Shown: positions 13,390 through 21,325, numbered from the stretch's first letter. The stretch is 43,438 nucleotides of DNA from CADEEV01 sp964442185 (GCA_964442185.1 CAYTWT010000074.1:1-43438); one strand, 5' to 3'. The notes: generated from the letters alone by a model not told the origin. Program-made: numbers and translations.

Positions 13390-13839
13390 GTGGTAGCAGT
13401 GAGAGAGGGTAGGCCCGACGACATCGACTGGCTGGTCACCCAGCTGCGCGAATTCTCACGCTTCTTCGGCACCCGCCTTCCCCTCTTCGGCGACGAGGCC
13501 TTCGTGCGAGCGGGGCTCGAGGTCCAGATCCGCGACCACTTCGTGGCCGTTGCCGTCGACGAGCGCGGAACCCAGCTCGGATTCATCGCGGGCATCCTGA
13601 CCCCGCATATGTACAACCCTGCGATCAAGATACTCTGCGAGACGTTCTGGTGGGTGATGCCCGAGCATCGCGGGACGTCGGCCGGAGCTCGGCTCTTGAT
13701 GGAGTTCGTCGCGTTCGGGAAGGCGCGCGCGGATTGGCTTGGCTTCACGCTCGAACATCACAGCCCCGTGCGTGAAGAGACGCTGATCCGGCACGGCTTC
13801 CACCTGCATGAGCGGCACTACCTGATGGAGGTGGCGTGA
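13390..13839 (+). CDS. GNAT-family N-acetyltransferase
   Basis: A 149-aa GNAT-like enzyme: an N-terminal helix region (DDIDWLVTQLREFSRFFG), strands with VAVDERGTQLGFIAGI, the acetyl-CoA-binding turn EHRGTSAGARLLMEF in place of the usual Q/RxxGxG/A, and a C-terminal RHGFHLHERHYLMEV like the family's 'GF...ye'. GNATs of this type often sit between terminase and portal genes in podophages; the substrate is unknown. There is no convincing ribosome-binding site, and the start could be either GTG at 13390 or at 13399, just downstream of a promoter-like sequence. Confidence 0.78.
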   Translation: MVAVREGRPDDIDWLVTQLREFSRFFGTRLPLFGDEAFVRAGLEVQIRDHFVAVAVDERGTQLGFIAGILTPHMYNPAIKILCETFWWVMPEHRGTSAGARLLMEFVAFGKARADWLGFTLEHHSPVREETLIRHGFHLHERHYLMEVA

Positions 13840-14141
13840 TGGCGGCGCTCTCGACGATCCTGATCGCGGCAGCAGTCGGCGTCAGCGCGGGCGCCACGGT
13901 CCACAGCTCGCGCACCCAGGCCAGGGAGCTCAAGAAGGGCGAGCGGAGGGCCGAAGCCGCGGCGGCCCAAGCGCGTGGGGCCATCGAAGATCAGCAGAGG
14001 ACCGAAGACCTGACACGCCAGCGTGACGCCGCGCGCGCCAGGCAGCAAGCGGCGGGCGGCAGGCAGTCGACGATTTTGACGGAGCCGCTGGGGGATATCG
14101 GGCAGGCGCAGACGGCGCAGCGGACGCTGCTGGGACTGTGA
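13839..14141 (+). CDS. 100-aa membrane-anchored coiled-coil virion-region protein
   Basis: The first 20 residues are hydrophobic (LSTILIAAAVGVSAGATV), then a basic and Ala/Gln-rich helix with heptad spacing, ending in a GGRQSTILTEPLG motif. Short proteins with an N-terminal membrane-like segment and a 'GRxSTILT' end occur just before podoviral portal genes; function unknown, possibly a minor virion or membrane-associated assembly factor. TGATG overlaps bracket it on both sides. Confidence 0.6.
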   Translation: MAALSTILIAAAVGVSAGATVHSSRTQARELKKGERRAEAAAAQARGAIEDQQRTEDLTRQRDAARARQQAAGGRQSTILTEPLGDIGQAQTAQRTLLGL

Positions 14142-14383
14142 TGGATGTCGACACCATCATCAGCTTCCAGAAGCACCCCGACCGATTCAAAGGGACGTGG
14201 TGGCCAGTGCGCGTCGGCCGCTACATGGCCGCGCGGATCTCGTGTCCACGTTGCGGCGAGGTCCAGCTGCTGCGCGTGACGGTCCATGGGATCAAGGATG
14301 ACGGATCGGTCGGAAGCCCAGTGCTCTGTCCGAATGAAAAGTGCTGGGTCGGGCGCGTGAAACTCAACGGCTGGGAGAACTGA
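14141..14383 (+). CDS. 80-aa zinc-ribbon protein before the portal
   Basis: Contains RISCPRCGEVQLLRV and, about 25 residues later, LCPNEKCWVGRV: two Cys pairs framing beta strands, as in a zinc ribbon. ATG at 14141 overlaps the previous stop; its own stop overlaps the portal start (TGATG). No specific role is known; a small adaptor or regulator co-expressed with the portal is possible. Confidence 0.62.
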   Translation: MDVDTIISFQKHPDRFKGTWWPVRVGRYMAARISCPRCGEVQLLRVTVHGIKDDGSVGSPVLCPNEKCWVGRVKLNGWEN

Positions 14384-16155
14384 TGGCGACATACGGACCA
14401 GGCGCCCAAAGCTACGCGACCGAGAAGGACTCGAACCGCGTCAAGCTCGAGGTGCTGCGGGCCCAGCTCGAGAACGAGCGCTCGACGTTCCTGACCCACT
14501 GGCGCGATCTCGGCGACTTCATCCTCCCGCGGCGCCCGAGGTTCTTCACGTCCGACACCAACAAGGGCGACCGGCGCAACCAGAAGATCATCGACATCAC
14601 GCCGACCTTGGCCGTGCGCACCCTGGCCAGCGGAATGATGGCTGGCATCACCTCGCCCGCGCGCCCGTGGTTCCGGCTGACGACGCCGGATCCCGACCTG
14701 TCCGAGTACGGCGCCGTGAAGGACTGGCTCGACATCGTGACCCGCCGCATGGGCTCGGTCTTCCTGCGGTCGAACCTGTACAACACGCTGCCGACGGTCT
14801 ACAAGGATCTCGGCGTCTTCGCGACGGGCGCCATGTCCATCGAGGAGGACTTCGATGACACGATTCGCACCTACCCTTTCCCCATCGGCAGCTACACGAT
14901 CTCGAACAACGAGCAGCTGAAGGTCGACATCTTCTTCCGCGAGTTCAGGATGACCGTCCGACAGATCGTCAGCAAGTTCGGCCAGCGCGATGTCGACGGC
15001 AACGTCGACTGGTCGAACATCAGCTCGCACGTCAAGAATATGTGGGAGCAGCACAACCGCGAGACCTGGATCGACGTCTGTCACGTCATCCAGCCGAACG
15101 CGGATTACAACCCGAACAAGATTCAGGCGAAGTTCAAGAAGTTCTCGAGCGTGTACTACGAGAAGGGGATCTCCGAGCGTGGCGGCAGCTACCTCGGGAA
15201 CACTCAGTACGACGTCGCGCTCTCGGAGAAGGGCTACGATTACTTCCCGATCCTGGCGCCGCGCTGGGAGACGACCGGCGAGGACAGCTATGGCACCTCG
15301 TGCCCTGGCATGGACGCGCTCGGCGACATCAAGCAGCTGCAGCTCGGCGAGAGGCGCGCCGCCCAGGCCATCGAGAAGATGGTCAACCCGCCGATGACGG
15401 CGCCGACGTCGATGCGCAGCCAGAAGGCGAGCATCCTGCCAGGCGACATCACCTTCGTCGACATCCGCGAAGGGCAGCAGGGTTTCCGCGCCACGCACGA
15501 GGTCAACTTCGACATCAGCCACCTCGAGCAGAAGCAGGCGCAGATCCGGCAGCGCATCAGCCGCGCGTTCTACGAGGATCTCTTCCTGATGCTGGCGAAC
15601 AGCGACCGGCGCCAGATCACGGCACGCGAGATCGATGAAAGGCACGAGGAGAAGTTGCTCGCCCTGGGGCCGGTGCTCGAGCAGCTGAACCAGGATCTGC
15701 TCGATCCGCTCATCGACAACACGTTCGCAATCATGCTGCGGCAGGGCCAGATCCCGCGCCCGCCGGACGAGCTTCAGGGGGTGACGCTGAAGGTGGAGTA
15801 CATCTCGATCATGGCCCAGGCGCAGAAGCTCGCGGGCCTTTCGGGCATCGAGCGCTTCACCTCGTTCGCGAGCCAGGTGGCGCAGGTGGACCCGCAGGTC
15901 ATGGACAAGATCGACCGCGACCAGCTCATCGACGAGTACGCGGAGATCACCGGCATCCCGAACAAGATCGTGCGCACCGACGAAGCGGTGGCGGCGATCC
16001 GCGAAGGCAGGCAGCGTCAGCAGGCCGCGGCCATGGCGCCCCAGGTGATCAAGGACGTCTCGGAGAGTGCGAAGAACCTGGCGGGCGCCGACCTCGAAGG
16101 CAACAACGCGCTGACGGAACTGATGAAACAGTCACGGGCCGGAGCTCCTCAGTAG
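14383..16155 (+). CDS. Portal protein (head-to-tail connecting family)
   Basis: A 590-aa portal of the podoviral 'head-to-tail connecting protein' family. Recognisable parts are the N-terminal helix with LTHWRDLGDFILPRRPRF, LASGMMAGITSPARPWFRL, a DLGVFATGAMSIEEDF segment, and the C-terminal helical region with QAQIRQRISRAFYEDLFLML and ITAREIDERHEEKLLALGPV. Twelve copies would form the ring through which DNA is packaged and to which the tail attaches. Length is normal and no break is seen. The start overlaps the zinc-ribbon gene's stop. Confidence 0.92.
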   Translation: MATYGPGAQSYATEKDSNRVKLEVLRAQLENERSTFLTHWRDLGDFILPRRPRFFTSDTNKGDRRNQKIIDITPTLAVRTLASGMMAGITSPARPWFRLTTPDPDLSEYGAVKDWLDIVTRRMGSVFLRSNLYNTLPTVYKDLGVFATGAMSIEEDFDDTIRTYPFPIGSYTISNNEQLKVDIFFREFRMTVRQIVSKFGQRDVDGNVDWSNISSHVKNMWEQHNRETWIDVCHVIQPNADYNPNKIQAKFKKFSSVYYEKGISERGGSYLGNTQYDVALSEKGYDYFPILAPRWETTGEDSYGTSCPGMDALGDIKQLQLGERRAAQAIEKMVNPPMTAPTSMRSQKASILPGDITFVDIREGQQGFRATHEVNFDISHLEQKQAQIRQRISRAFYEDLFLMLANSDRRQITAREIDERHEEKLLALGPVLEQLNQDLLDPLIDNTFAIMLRQGQIPRPPDELQGVTLKVEYISIMAQAQKLAGLSGIERFTSFASQVAQVDPQVMDKIDRDQLIDEYAEITGIPNKIVRTDEAVAAIREGRQRQQAAAMAPQVIKDVSESAKNLAGADLEGNNALTELMKQSRAGAPQ

Positions 16156-16189
16156 GAGCGGATAGATCGACTTTCGTAAGGAGCAACGA

Positions 16190-16495
16190 GTGGCACACGT
16201 ACCGCTGGGAACAGACTTCATAACCGTCGCGGCCTCACAGACCGATCAGATTCTCGGCCCTGTCGGCAAGATCGGCGACACCCTCGCTCGGTTGATCGTG
16301 ACCGTCGCGACAGCGGCGACGAGTGCGGCCTCGATCAAGGACGGCTCGGCCGGTGCCTCGATCCCCATCGTTCCGGCGAACACGCCCATCGGCGTCTACG
16401 CGGTGGAGATCGGTGCGCGCAGCTTCGCGGCCGGTGGATGGCGCGCGACGACGGCTGCGGGCGTGACGCTCGTCGCCATCGGGAGATTCCAGTAG
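16190..16495 (+). CDS. 101-aa small structural-region protein
   Basis: GTG start with AAGGAG seven bases upstream. The chain is rich in Ala, Thr, Val and Gly with alternating beta-type segments (ITVAASQTDQILG, RLIVTVATAATS, GVTLVAIGRFQ), typical of a small beta-sandwich virion protein such as a decoration or tail component. No family name can be assigned. It stands in a separate 34-base-spaced position after the portal. Confidence 0.6.
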   Translation: MAHVPLGTDFITVAASQTDQILGPVGKIGDTLARLIVTVATAATSAASIKDGSAGASIPIVPANTPIGVYAVEIGARSFAAGGWRATTAAGVTLVAIGRFQ

Positions 16496-16497
16496 CG

Positions 16498-16860
16498 ATG
16501 GAAGCGCTCAAGCCAAAAGTCAACGACATCAAGGCCTGGAGCTCGCCGGTTCAGACCGTCGAATGGGTCGACATCGTCGCCGAGCAGGTCTGCGATCCGG
16601 TCGAGACCTCCGGCGCGCACGTCAAGAGCGTGCAGGTCTTCGGCGAATTCAGCAACGAGGCGGCCGTGGTGCTCGAAGGCTCGAATGACGGCAGCCACTG
16701 GGCGCCGCTGACGAACGCCTTCGGCAACCACATCGAGATCAGCGATGATCGGATCCAGAGCGTGACCGAAATCACCCGCTGCGTGCGACCGAAGGTGCTG
16801 CGCGGCGACAAGCGGACCAAGATCTGCGTCGTGATCTTCCTGCGGAGGGACTTCAAGTGA
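16498..16860 (+). CDS. Small beta-structured virion protein, paralog A
   Basis: A 120-aa protein whose second half (VVLEGSNDGSHWAPL, GNHIEI, RPKVLRGD, FLRRDFK) aligns closely with the protein at 17344-17709 (VVIEGSNDGVNYRVL, GNALNI, RPRVTAGDG, LLRRAFK). The two genes are paralogs separated by a coiled-coil gene. The beta-strand pattern and position among structural genes suggest a head decoration or tail protein, but there is no named match. The start at 16498 is two bases after the preceding stop; the longer open frame to 16438 overlaps that gene. Confidence 0.65.
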   Translation: MEALKPKVNDIKAWSSPVQTVEWVDIVAEQVCDPVETSGAHVKSVQVFGEFSNEAAVVLEGSNDGSHWAPLTNAFGNHIEISDDRIQSVTEITRCVRPKVLRGDKRTKICVVIFLRRDFK

Positions 16861-17342
16861 CCGATCTGAAGCGGGCGGCCGAGAACGTCCAGCGTTTCTC
16901 CGAGCTCTTCAGGTCCGTGACCGAGCTGGCCGACGCGGCGAAGTCTATCGGCTCGCTCGAGCAGGCCACGCGGGAGGCCATGATCGCGAAGGAGCGCGCG
17001 ATCTCCGAGCGCGACAAGGCCGAGGCGGTGCAGGCCGAGCTCGAGCTTCGCGTCTCGAAGACTCAGGCATCCATCGACAAGGTCAACGACGGCGCGCGCG
17101 CGACGATTGCGACGGCGCAGCAGGAAGCTCAGCGTCTCATCCGCGAAGGCGAAGACAAGGCGGCCGAGGCGCTCAAGGGTGTCATCGGCCGCAACGCGCA
17201 GCTCGAGAAGCAGCTGGCCGATGGTCGCGTGCTGCTCGGCGAGGTCAATCGCCAGATCAAGGCGAAGCAGGACGAGCTGGCAGCGCTCGAGAAGAAACTT
17301 GAGCAGGTCCGCGCGAAGGTCGAAGCGATCATGAGAGGGTAG
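16857..17342 (+). CDS. 161-aa coiled-coil protein
   Basis: The GTG start overlaps the previous stop (GTGA). Almost the whole chain is predicted coiled coil by its heptads of Ala/Leu/Ile with Lys and Glu (AIRSEQATREAMIAKERAI-like spacing, then QLEKQLADGRVLLGEVNRQI). There are no cysteines or catalytic motifs. A fibre-like, scaffolding or tape role between two beta-structured paralogs is plausible but inferred. Confidence 0.65.
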   Translation: MTDLKRAAENVQRFSELFRSVTELADAAKSIGSLEQATREAMIAKERAISERDKAEAVQAELELRVSKTQASIDKVNDGARATIATAQQEAQRLIREGEDKAAEALKGVIGRNAQLEKQLADGRVLLGEVNRQIKAKQDELAALEKKLEQVRAKVEAIMRG

Positions 17343-17343
17343 G

Positions 17344-17709
17344 ATGGCGACGATCACCCCGACGGTCGAAGAGATCAAGACGTTCCAGGACGACGCGCAC
17401 GTCATCACCTGGGCTCTGCTCACCACGACGAACGCAGACGGTGCGCCCATCGGCATGACCGGCTCGGCGGATCGCAGCGTCCAAGTCGAGGGCACGTTCG
17501 GCGCCGCTGGCAACGTCGTCATCGAAGGCTCGAACGACGGCGTGAATTACCGAGTGCTCACGGATCCCCAGGGCAACGCGCTCAACATCACGAGCGCGAA
17601 GATCGAGGAGATCATCGAGATCGTGAAGCTCATCCGGCCGCGCGTCACCGCGGGAGATGGAACGACCAGCCTGACCGTCTCGATGCTGCTGCGGAGAGCA
17701 TTCAAATGA
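17344..17709 (+). CDS. Small beta-structured virion protein, paralog B
   Basis: A 121-aa paralog of the 16498-16860 protein, sharing EGSNDG, a GN turn, RP-x-V-x2-GD and a C-terminal LLRRxFK. Even the DNA is similar over the EGSNDG codons. The N-terminal 45 residues differ, so the two copies may bind different partners with a common core. The stop overlaps the next start (ATGA). Likely a virion surface or tail component; function unproven. Confidence 0.65.
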   Translation: MATITPTVEEIKTFQDDAHVITWALLTTTNADGAPIGMTGSADRSVQVEGTFGAAGNVVIEGSNDGVNYRVLTDPQGNALNITSAKIEEIIEIVKLIRPRVTAGDGTTSLTVSMLLRRAFK

Positions 17710-18212
17710 AGTGGATGCAGCAGAAGAGCGTCATTTGGCGAGTCGCCGATGTGCTGCTCCTGCCGCAGTCGCTCCTCACCGTTCTTGAAAACCGGCTCGA
17801 CGCGATGGCGGCGAAGCTCGGGATGAGTCACTTGGTTGCGGACTGGGAAATCTGCGGGTCATATGCCTTCGGTTGCGCGCAGGCGCACAGCGATATCGAT
17901 ATTGAGTGGGCGGCCAAGGATTGGGTGGACATGGAGGTCGTCGGGCATATGTGTCGCGGAAGCGAAGCTGCGATCCGCGCGTTCATGGCCGAGCGTGACG
18001 AGATATCCAACGACCTGCAAGTCGCTCTCGACATCGTGCTGACGAATCCCGACAACAAGAGCTACAACATCTGCTACTCGCTGAGAGAGCGGAAACTGTA
18101 CAACCGCGCGCCGGATCAGGTGGTGGTGACGAGGCGACGGTGGGACGCGGGGATCAGGCGGTGGTACGACACCCCGAGGCCGGAAAGGGTGACATTATTT
18201 CCACCGGAGTAG
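17706..18212 (+). CDS. Nucleotidyltransferase-fold protein
   Basis: A 168-aa protein with the minimal nucleotidyltransferase signature: GS at 51-52, then SDIDIEW with the two metal-binding aspartates D63 and D65, and a third acidic residue D109 in VALDIVL. These three carboxylates on adjacent strands form the two-metal site that transfers a nucleotide to an acceptor. Helices before and after complete a small MNT-like fold; no HEPN partner or second domain is present. Placement among virion genes is unusual: it could modify a virion or host protein or RNA, or act as a defence or anti-defence factor. Codon use is slightly less GC-biased than its neighbours. Confidence 0.68.
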   Translation: MKWMQQKSVIWRVADVLLLPQSLLTVLENRLDAMAAKLGMSHLVADWEICGSYAFGCAQAHSDIDIEWAAKDWVDMEVVGHMCRGSEAAIRAFMAERDEISNDLQVALDIVLTNPDNKSYNICYSLRERKLYNRAPDQVVVTRRRWDAGIRRWYDTPRPERVTLFPPE

Positions 18213-18215
18213 AAG

Positions 18216-18815
18216 GTGCCAGCATTCAACGTCCAGATCCAAACGACGGCGGAAGATGGCTTCATCGACAATCTCTCCGGCTCCAAAATCGTCTACAAAA
18301 TCCACCCGTATCTGAGCATCTACCAGTCGTCATCGGCGGCGACGGACCTGCACCGGACCTATCTCTTCTTCGATATCGCTTCAGTCATCCCGCCAGGTGC
18401 GGTGATCACGGCCGCCTCGCTGAACCTCAAGAAGGTCTCGTCCAGCCTGACCGCGGGCGCGACATCTCGGACCTCGTTCTGCGCCGGATGCATCGGGCCG
18501 ACTCTGGATGCTTCAGATTACAACGGAGTCTTCGCCGCCGCCTTGGAGAACAGATTCGACTTCTGGCTCGGCGTGCTCGGGCTGACGTCGTGCCCGATGC
18601 TCTCATCGACCATGCAGGCGTGCATCGCTGGCTACATGAACGTCGAGATCAACCTGGGGGGGGATGGGACCGAGCTCGTCACCTTCGACAGCGTCGAATC
18701 GGGCAGCGGATCGAAGATCATCCCCTACGTCGATATCAACTACACGGGCGACCCGCCGCTGGTCCCGAGTGCAAACGACTGGATTCGACGCGCGCGCAGG
18801 CGCGGCAGGAGGTAG
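18216..18815 (+). CDS. DNRLRE-like beta-sandwich virion protein
   Basis: A 199-aa protein (GTG start, 18216). The segment RTYLFFDIASVIPPGAVITA followed by ASLNLKK is the hallmark of DNRLRE/CBM96-like beta-jelly-roll domains, in which a repeated 'R..l.FDls.iP.ga.i..A.L.L' strand pair forms the carbohydrate- or surface-binding sheet. The C-terminus is strongly basic (RRARRRGRR). A virion surface adhesin or decoration role fits both domain and position. An eight-G run at 18656-18663 lies inside the gene, in frame here. Confidence 0.68.
   Translation: MPAFNVQIQTTAEDGFIDNLSGSKIVYKIHPYLSIYQSSSAATDLHRTYLFFDIASVIPPGAVITAASLNLKKVSSSLTAGATSRTSFCAGCIGPTLDASDYNGVFAAALENRFDFWLGVLGLTSCPMLSSTMQACIAGYMNVEINLGGDGTELVTFDSVESGSGSKIIPYVDINYTGDPPLVPSANDWIRRARRRGRR
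18656..18663 (+). repeat. G8 homopolymer in the DNRLRE-like gene
   Basis: Eight consecutive G residues sit at codons for Leu-Gly-Gly-Asp. It is in frame in this sequence, but such tracts slip during replication and could vary length in a virion surface gene. Confidence 0.7.
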
Positions 18816-18816
18816 C

Positions 18817-19146
18817 GTGAGCGAGCCGAGATCTGCGGTCAAGAATGCGGCCGACGAGGAGCAGGTCAAGGACTCTGGCCGGAAGTCGAAAACCGTGCGC
18901 GAGCGCGAGATCGAGGACGTGCGCGTGCTCCTCGCGATACCGGAGGGACGCAGATTCATCTGGCGTTACCTCACGGAATGCCATATGTATGAATCCTCGC
19001 TCTCGAGAGACCCCCTCGCGATGGCGGCCATGGAGGGGGAGCGCAACATCGGCCTGAAACTGCACGCGGACATTCTCGCAACCGACCCTTCCGTGTTTCT
19101 GAAAATGCAAATGGAAAAACTACAAGAGGAGATTCGCCATGCCTGA
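18817..19146 (+). CDS. Bbp19-like virion protein
   Basis: A 109-aa protein matching the Bbp19-type pattern of small podoviral structural proteins: GRRFIWRYLTECHMYESSLS, then EGERNIGLKLHADILATDPSVFLKM. The GTG at 18817 lies just after the previous stop. In BPP-1-like phages this gene sits directly before the scaffold and major capsid genes, as here. It overlaps the next start by eight bases. Its precise role is unknown; it is probably a head component. Confidence 0.8.
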   Translation: MSEPRSAVKNAADEEQVKDSGRKSKTVREREIEDVRVLLAIPEGRRFIWRYLTECHMYESSLSRDPLAMAAMEGERNIGLKLHADILATDPSVFLKMQMEKLQEEIRHA

Positions 19147-19768
19147 TCCCGCGACCATCACCGCACCCGCTCCAGCCGCCGCTCCAGCCGCCGCTCCAGC
19201 CGCAGGGACACCCGCCGCGGGCGCCGCAGCTCCGGCACCGGCCGCCAGCATCCTGGGCGCACCGGCTCCGGCAGGTGGCGCCGCTCCCAAGGTGGGGGCC
19301 CCCGACAAGTACGACCTGAAACTTCCCGAAGGCTCGACCTTCAACGCCGCCGCTCTCGAGAGGACTGCCACGTTTGCCCGTGCGCAGGGACTCACGAACG
19401 AAGCGGCCCAGGCGTTGGTGAATCGAGACCACGAGATGGTGAACGCCTACGCTCAGAGCCAGAAGGCGATGGTGGACGAGCGTGTTTCGCAGTGGGGCGC
19501 CGAGACGAAAGCCGACACCGAGATGGGCGGCGAAGCGTTCGTGAAGAACGTGGAGCTGGCCAAACGGGTGGTCGACCGCTACGGCACCGAGGCGTTCAAG
19601 AAGGCGCTGACCGATTCGGGGCTGGGCAGCCACCCCGAGCTCGTGCGCGTCTTCGTCCGCATCGCCAAGTCCATGTCGGAGGATCAGCTGGTGCTTTCCA
19701 AGACCGCCGGAGCGACCAAGCGATCCGCCGAGGACGTCTTCTACGGAGGCGGCAACAAGGAGATCTAA
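19139..19768 (+). CDS. Capsid scaffolding protein
   Basis: A 209-aa protein with a low-complexity Ala/Pro-rich N-terminus (residues 8-50) and a helical body with KYDLKLPEGSTFNAAALER, a GLTNEAAQALVNRD segment and a C-terminal basic KRSAEDVFYGG tail. The 'KYDLxLPEG' start and helical core are typical of podoviral scaffolds that direct capsid assembly and then leave. It immediately precedes the major capsid gene. Confidence 0.8.
   Translation: MPDPATITAPAPAAAPAAAPAAGTPAAGAAAPAPAASILGAPAPAGGAAPKVGAPDKYDLKLPEGSTFNAAALERTATFARAQGLTNEAAQALVNRDHEMVNAYAQSQKAMVDERVSQWGAETKADTEMGGEAFVKNVELAKRVVDRYGTEAFKKALTDSGLGSHPELVRVFVRIAKSMSEDQLVLSKTAGATKRSAEDVFYGGGNKEI
19169..19202 (+). repeat. 12-bp tandem repeat coding Ala/Pro
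   Basis: The unit GCTCCAGCCGCC occurs nearly three times in tandem, encoding repeated Ala-Pro-Ala-Ala in the scaffold N-terminus. Slippage here would change the length of the linker without a frameshift. Confidence 0.8.
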
Positions 19769-20770
19769 ATGGCAACTATTGGAACCTCGGTACTGACCCT
19801 CTCGGATTGGGCGAAGCGGCTCGATCCCGACGGGAAGGTGCCGATGATCGTCGAACTCCTCGAGCAGACGAACGAGATCCTGCTCGACGAGATGTGGATG
19901 GAAGGCAACCTCGAGACCGGACACCGCACGACGGTGCGCACGGGCCTTCCGGCCGTCGCCTGGCGTCTGCTCAACCAGGGCGTCACGCCCTCGAAGAGCA
20001 CGACCGCTCAGCTGGACGAGCAGTGCGGAATGCTGGAAGCGTGGAGCGAGGTCGACAAGGATCTCGCCGAGCTGAACGGCAACACGGGCGCGTTCCGTCT
20101 CTCGGAGGCCATGGCCTTCGTCGAGGCGATGAACCAGGAGCACGCGCAGACCCTGATCTACGGCAACAGCGGAACGGCCCCCGAGGAGTTCACGGGCCTC
20201 GCGGTTCGCTACTCGCTCTTGTCGGCCAACAACGGCCAGAACATCGTGGACGGCGGCGGCACGGGCTCGGACAACAGCTCGATCTGGCTCGTCGTGTGGG
20301 GCGCTCAGAGCATCTTCGGCATTTTCCCGAAGGGCTCGAAGGCGGGCCTGCTGCACGAGGACATGGGCCTGGTCACGGTCGAAGTCACGGCGGGCATCGC
20401 GGGCAACCGGATGCGCGCCTACCAGGATCGGTGGCAGTGGAAGTGCGGCATCGCGCTCAAGGACTGGCGCTACGTCGCGCGCATCCCGAACATCGACATC
20501 TCGAACCTGGTCACGAAGACCAGCGCGGCGGATCTCGTCGAGCTCATGATCAAGGCGATCCACCGCATCCCGAACATCGGAATCGGCCGCCCCGCGTTCT
20601 ACATGAACCGGACGGTGTTCCAGATGCTCGACATCCAGCGCCGCGACGACGTCCAGGTCGGCGGTCAGCTGAGCTACGAGGTCTCCGACGGAAAGCGCAT
20701 CCCGATGTTCCGCGGGATCCCGATCCGCATCGTCGACTCGCTGCTCGAGACGGAAGCCCGAGTGGTCTAA
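19769..20770 (+). CDS. Major capsid protein (Bbp17-like)
   Basis: A 333-aa HK97-fold-type major capsid protein of the BPP-1/Bbp17 group. Features include an N-terminal LSDWAKRLDPDGKVPMIVEL helix, GLPAVAWRLLNQG, a central GNSGTAPEEFTGLAVRYSLL loop and a C-terminal RKAIHRIPNIG-like to DVQVGGQLSYEVSDGKR run ending in IPMFRGIPIRIVDSLL. It follows the scaffold with a one-base spacing and precedes the cement protein. No protease or cleavage site is evident; scaffold release is probably non-proteolytic. Confidence 0.9.
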   Translation: MATIGTSVLTLSDWAKRLDPDGKVPMIVELLEQTNEILLDEMWMEGNLETGHRTTVRTGLPAVAWRLLNQGVTPSKSTTAQLDEQCGMLEAWSEVDKDLAELNGNTGAFRLSEAMAFVEAMNQEHAQTLIYGNSGTAPEEFTGLAVRYSLLSANNGQNIVDGGGTGSDNSSIWLVVWGAQSIFGIFPKGSKAGLLHEDMGLVTVEVTAGIAGNRMRAYQDRWQWKCGIALKDWRYVARIPNIDISNLVTKTSAADLVELMIKAIHRIPNIGIGRPAFYMNRTVFQMLDIQRRDDVQVGGQLSYEVSDGKRIPMFRGIPIRIVDSLLETEARVV

Positions 20771-20819
20771 CGCGGAGACCGGATGACCGCGTGAAGGAAG
20801 GAAAACACAAGGAGACCAA

Positions 20820-21272
20820 ATGATCATCGACGCACAGCAGCTTCTCTCGGACGCGCAGGCCCTCACGGTCACCGCGCCGTCCACCAACATCATCGATCTC
20901 GGGGTCGACCGCGACCTCGGGAAGGGCAAGGGCATGGCCGTAGTCGTCAACGTCGACGTGGCGGCCGACGGCACGACCGGCGACGAGACGTACCAGTTCG
21001 ACCTGGAGACGGACGACAACGCGGGCTTCGCCTCGCCGGAGCTCATCCTCCGCAGGATCGCGGGCGCCCTGCCTTCGATCCCGCGTGCGCGGCTCGTGGC
21101 GGGCTTCAGGCTCGTCCTGCCGATCCCGTCCGATCCCGAAATGGAGCGGTTCCTGCGCGTGAACTACGTGCTCGGCGGCACCACGCCGACGATCACGGTC
21201 ACCACGCACCTCCAGCCGATGGACATGATCCAGGCCGAGGCCGTGTATCCGGACAACATCACGATCTCGTAA
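20820..21272 (+). CDS. Capsid cement protein (Bbp16-like)
   Basis: A 150-aa beta-rich protein (VVVNVDVAADGTTGDETYQF, LVAGFRLVLPIPSDPEMERF, then YVLGGTTPTITV) with the length, strand pattern and position of Bbp16-type capsid-stabilising proteins, which bind between capsomers after expansion. AAGGAG lies upstream of the ATG at 20820. The capsid block ends after this gene with a strong terminator. Confidence 0.78.
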   Translation: MIIDAQQLLSDAQALTVTAPSTNIIDLGVDRDLGKGKGMAVVVNVDVAADGTTGDETYQFDLETDDNAGFASPELILRRIAGALPSIPRARLVAGFRLVLPIPSDPEMERFLRVNYVLGGTTPTITVTTHLQPMDMIQAEAVYPDNITIS

Positions 21273-21289
21273 CTGTACTGAGCTGATCC

Positions 21290-21325
21290 GCTGGGGTGGG
21301 CCTTCGCTGGCTCACCCCAGCTTTT
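21290..21325 (+). terminator. Strong rho-independent terminator after the capsid genes
   Basis: A 13-bp stem (GCTGGGGTG at 21290-21298 with inner GGCC/GGCT pairs, closed by 21309-21321) around the loop TTCGCT, followed by TTTTCC. It separates the head genes from the tail genes and would lower downstream transcription, keeping capsid products in excess. Confidence 0.85.

Noticed and set aside
14221..15645. 474-codon minus-strand open frame
   Set aside because: Antisense of the portal gene; composition is that of a frame shadow.
18971..21046. 691-codon minus-strand open frame
   Set aside because: Antisense of the scaffold and major capsid genes; no domain signal.
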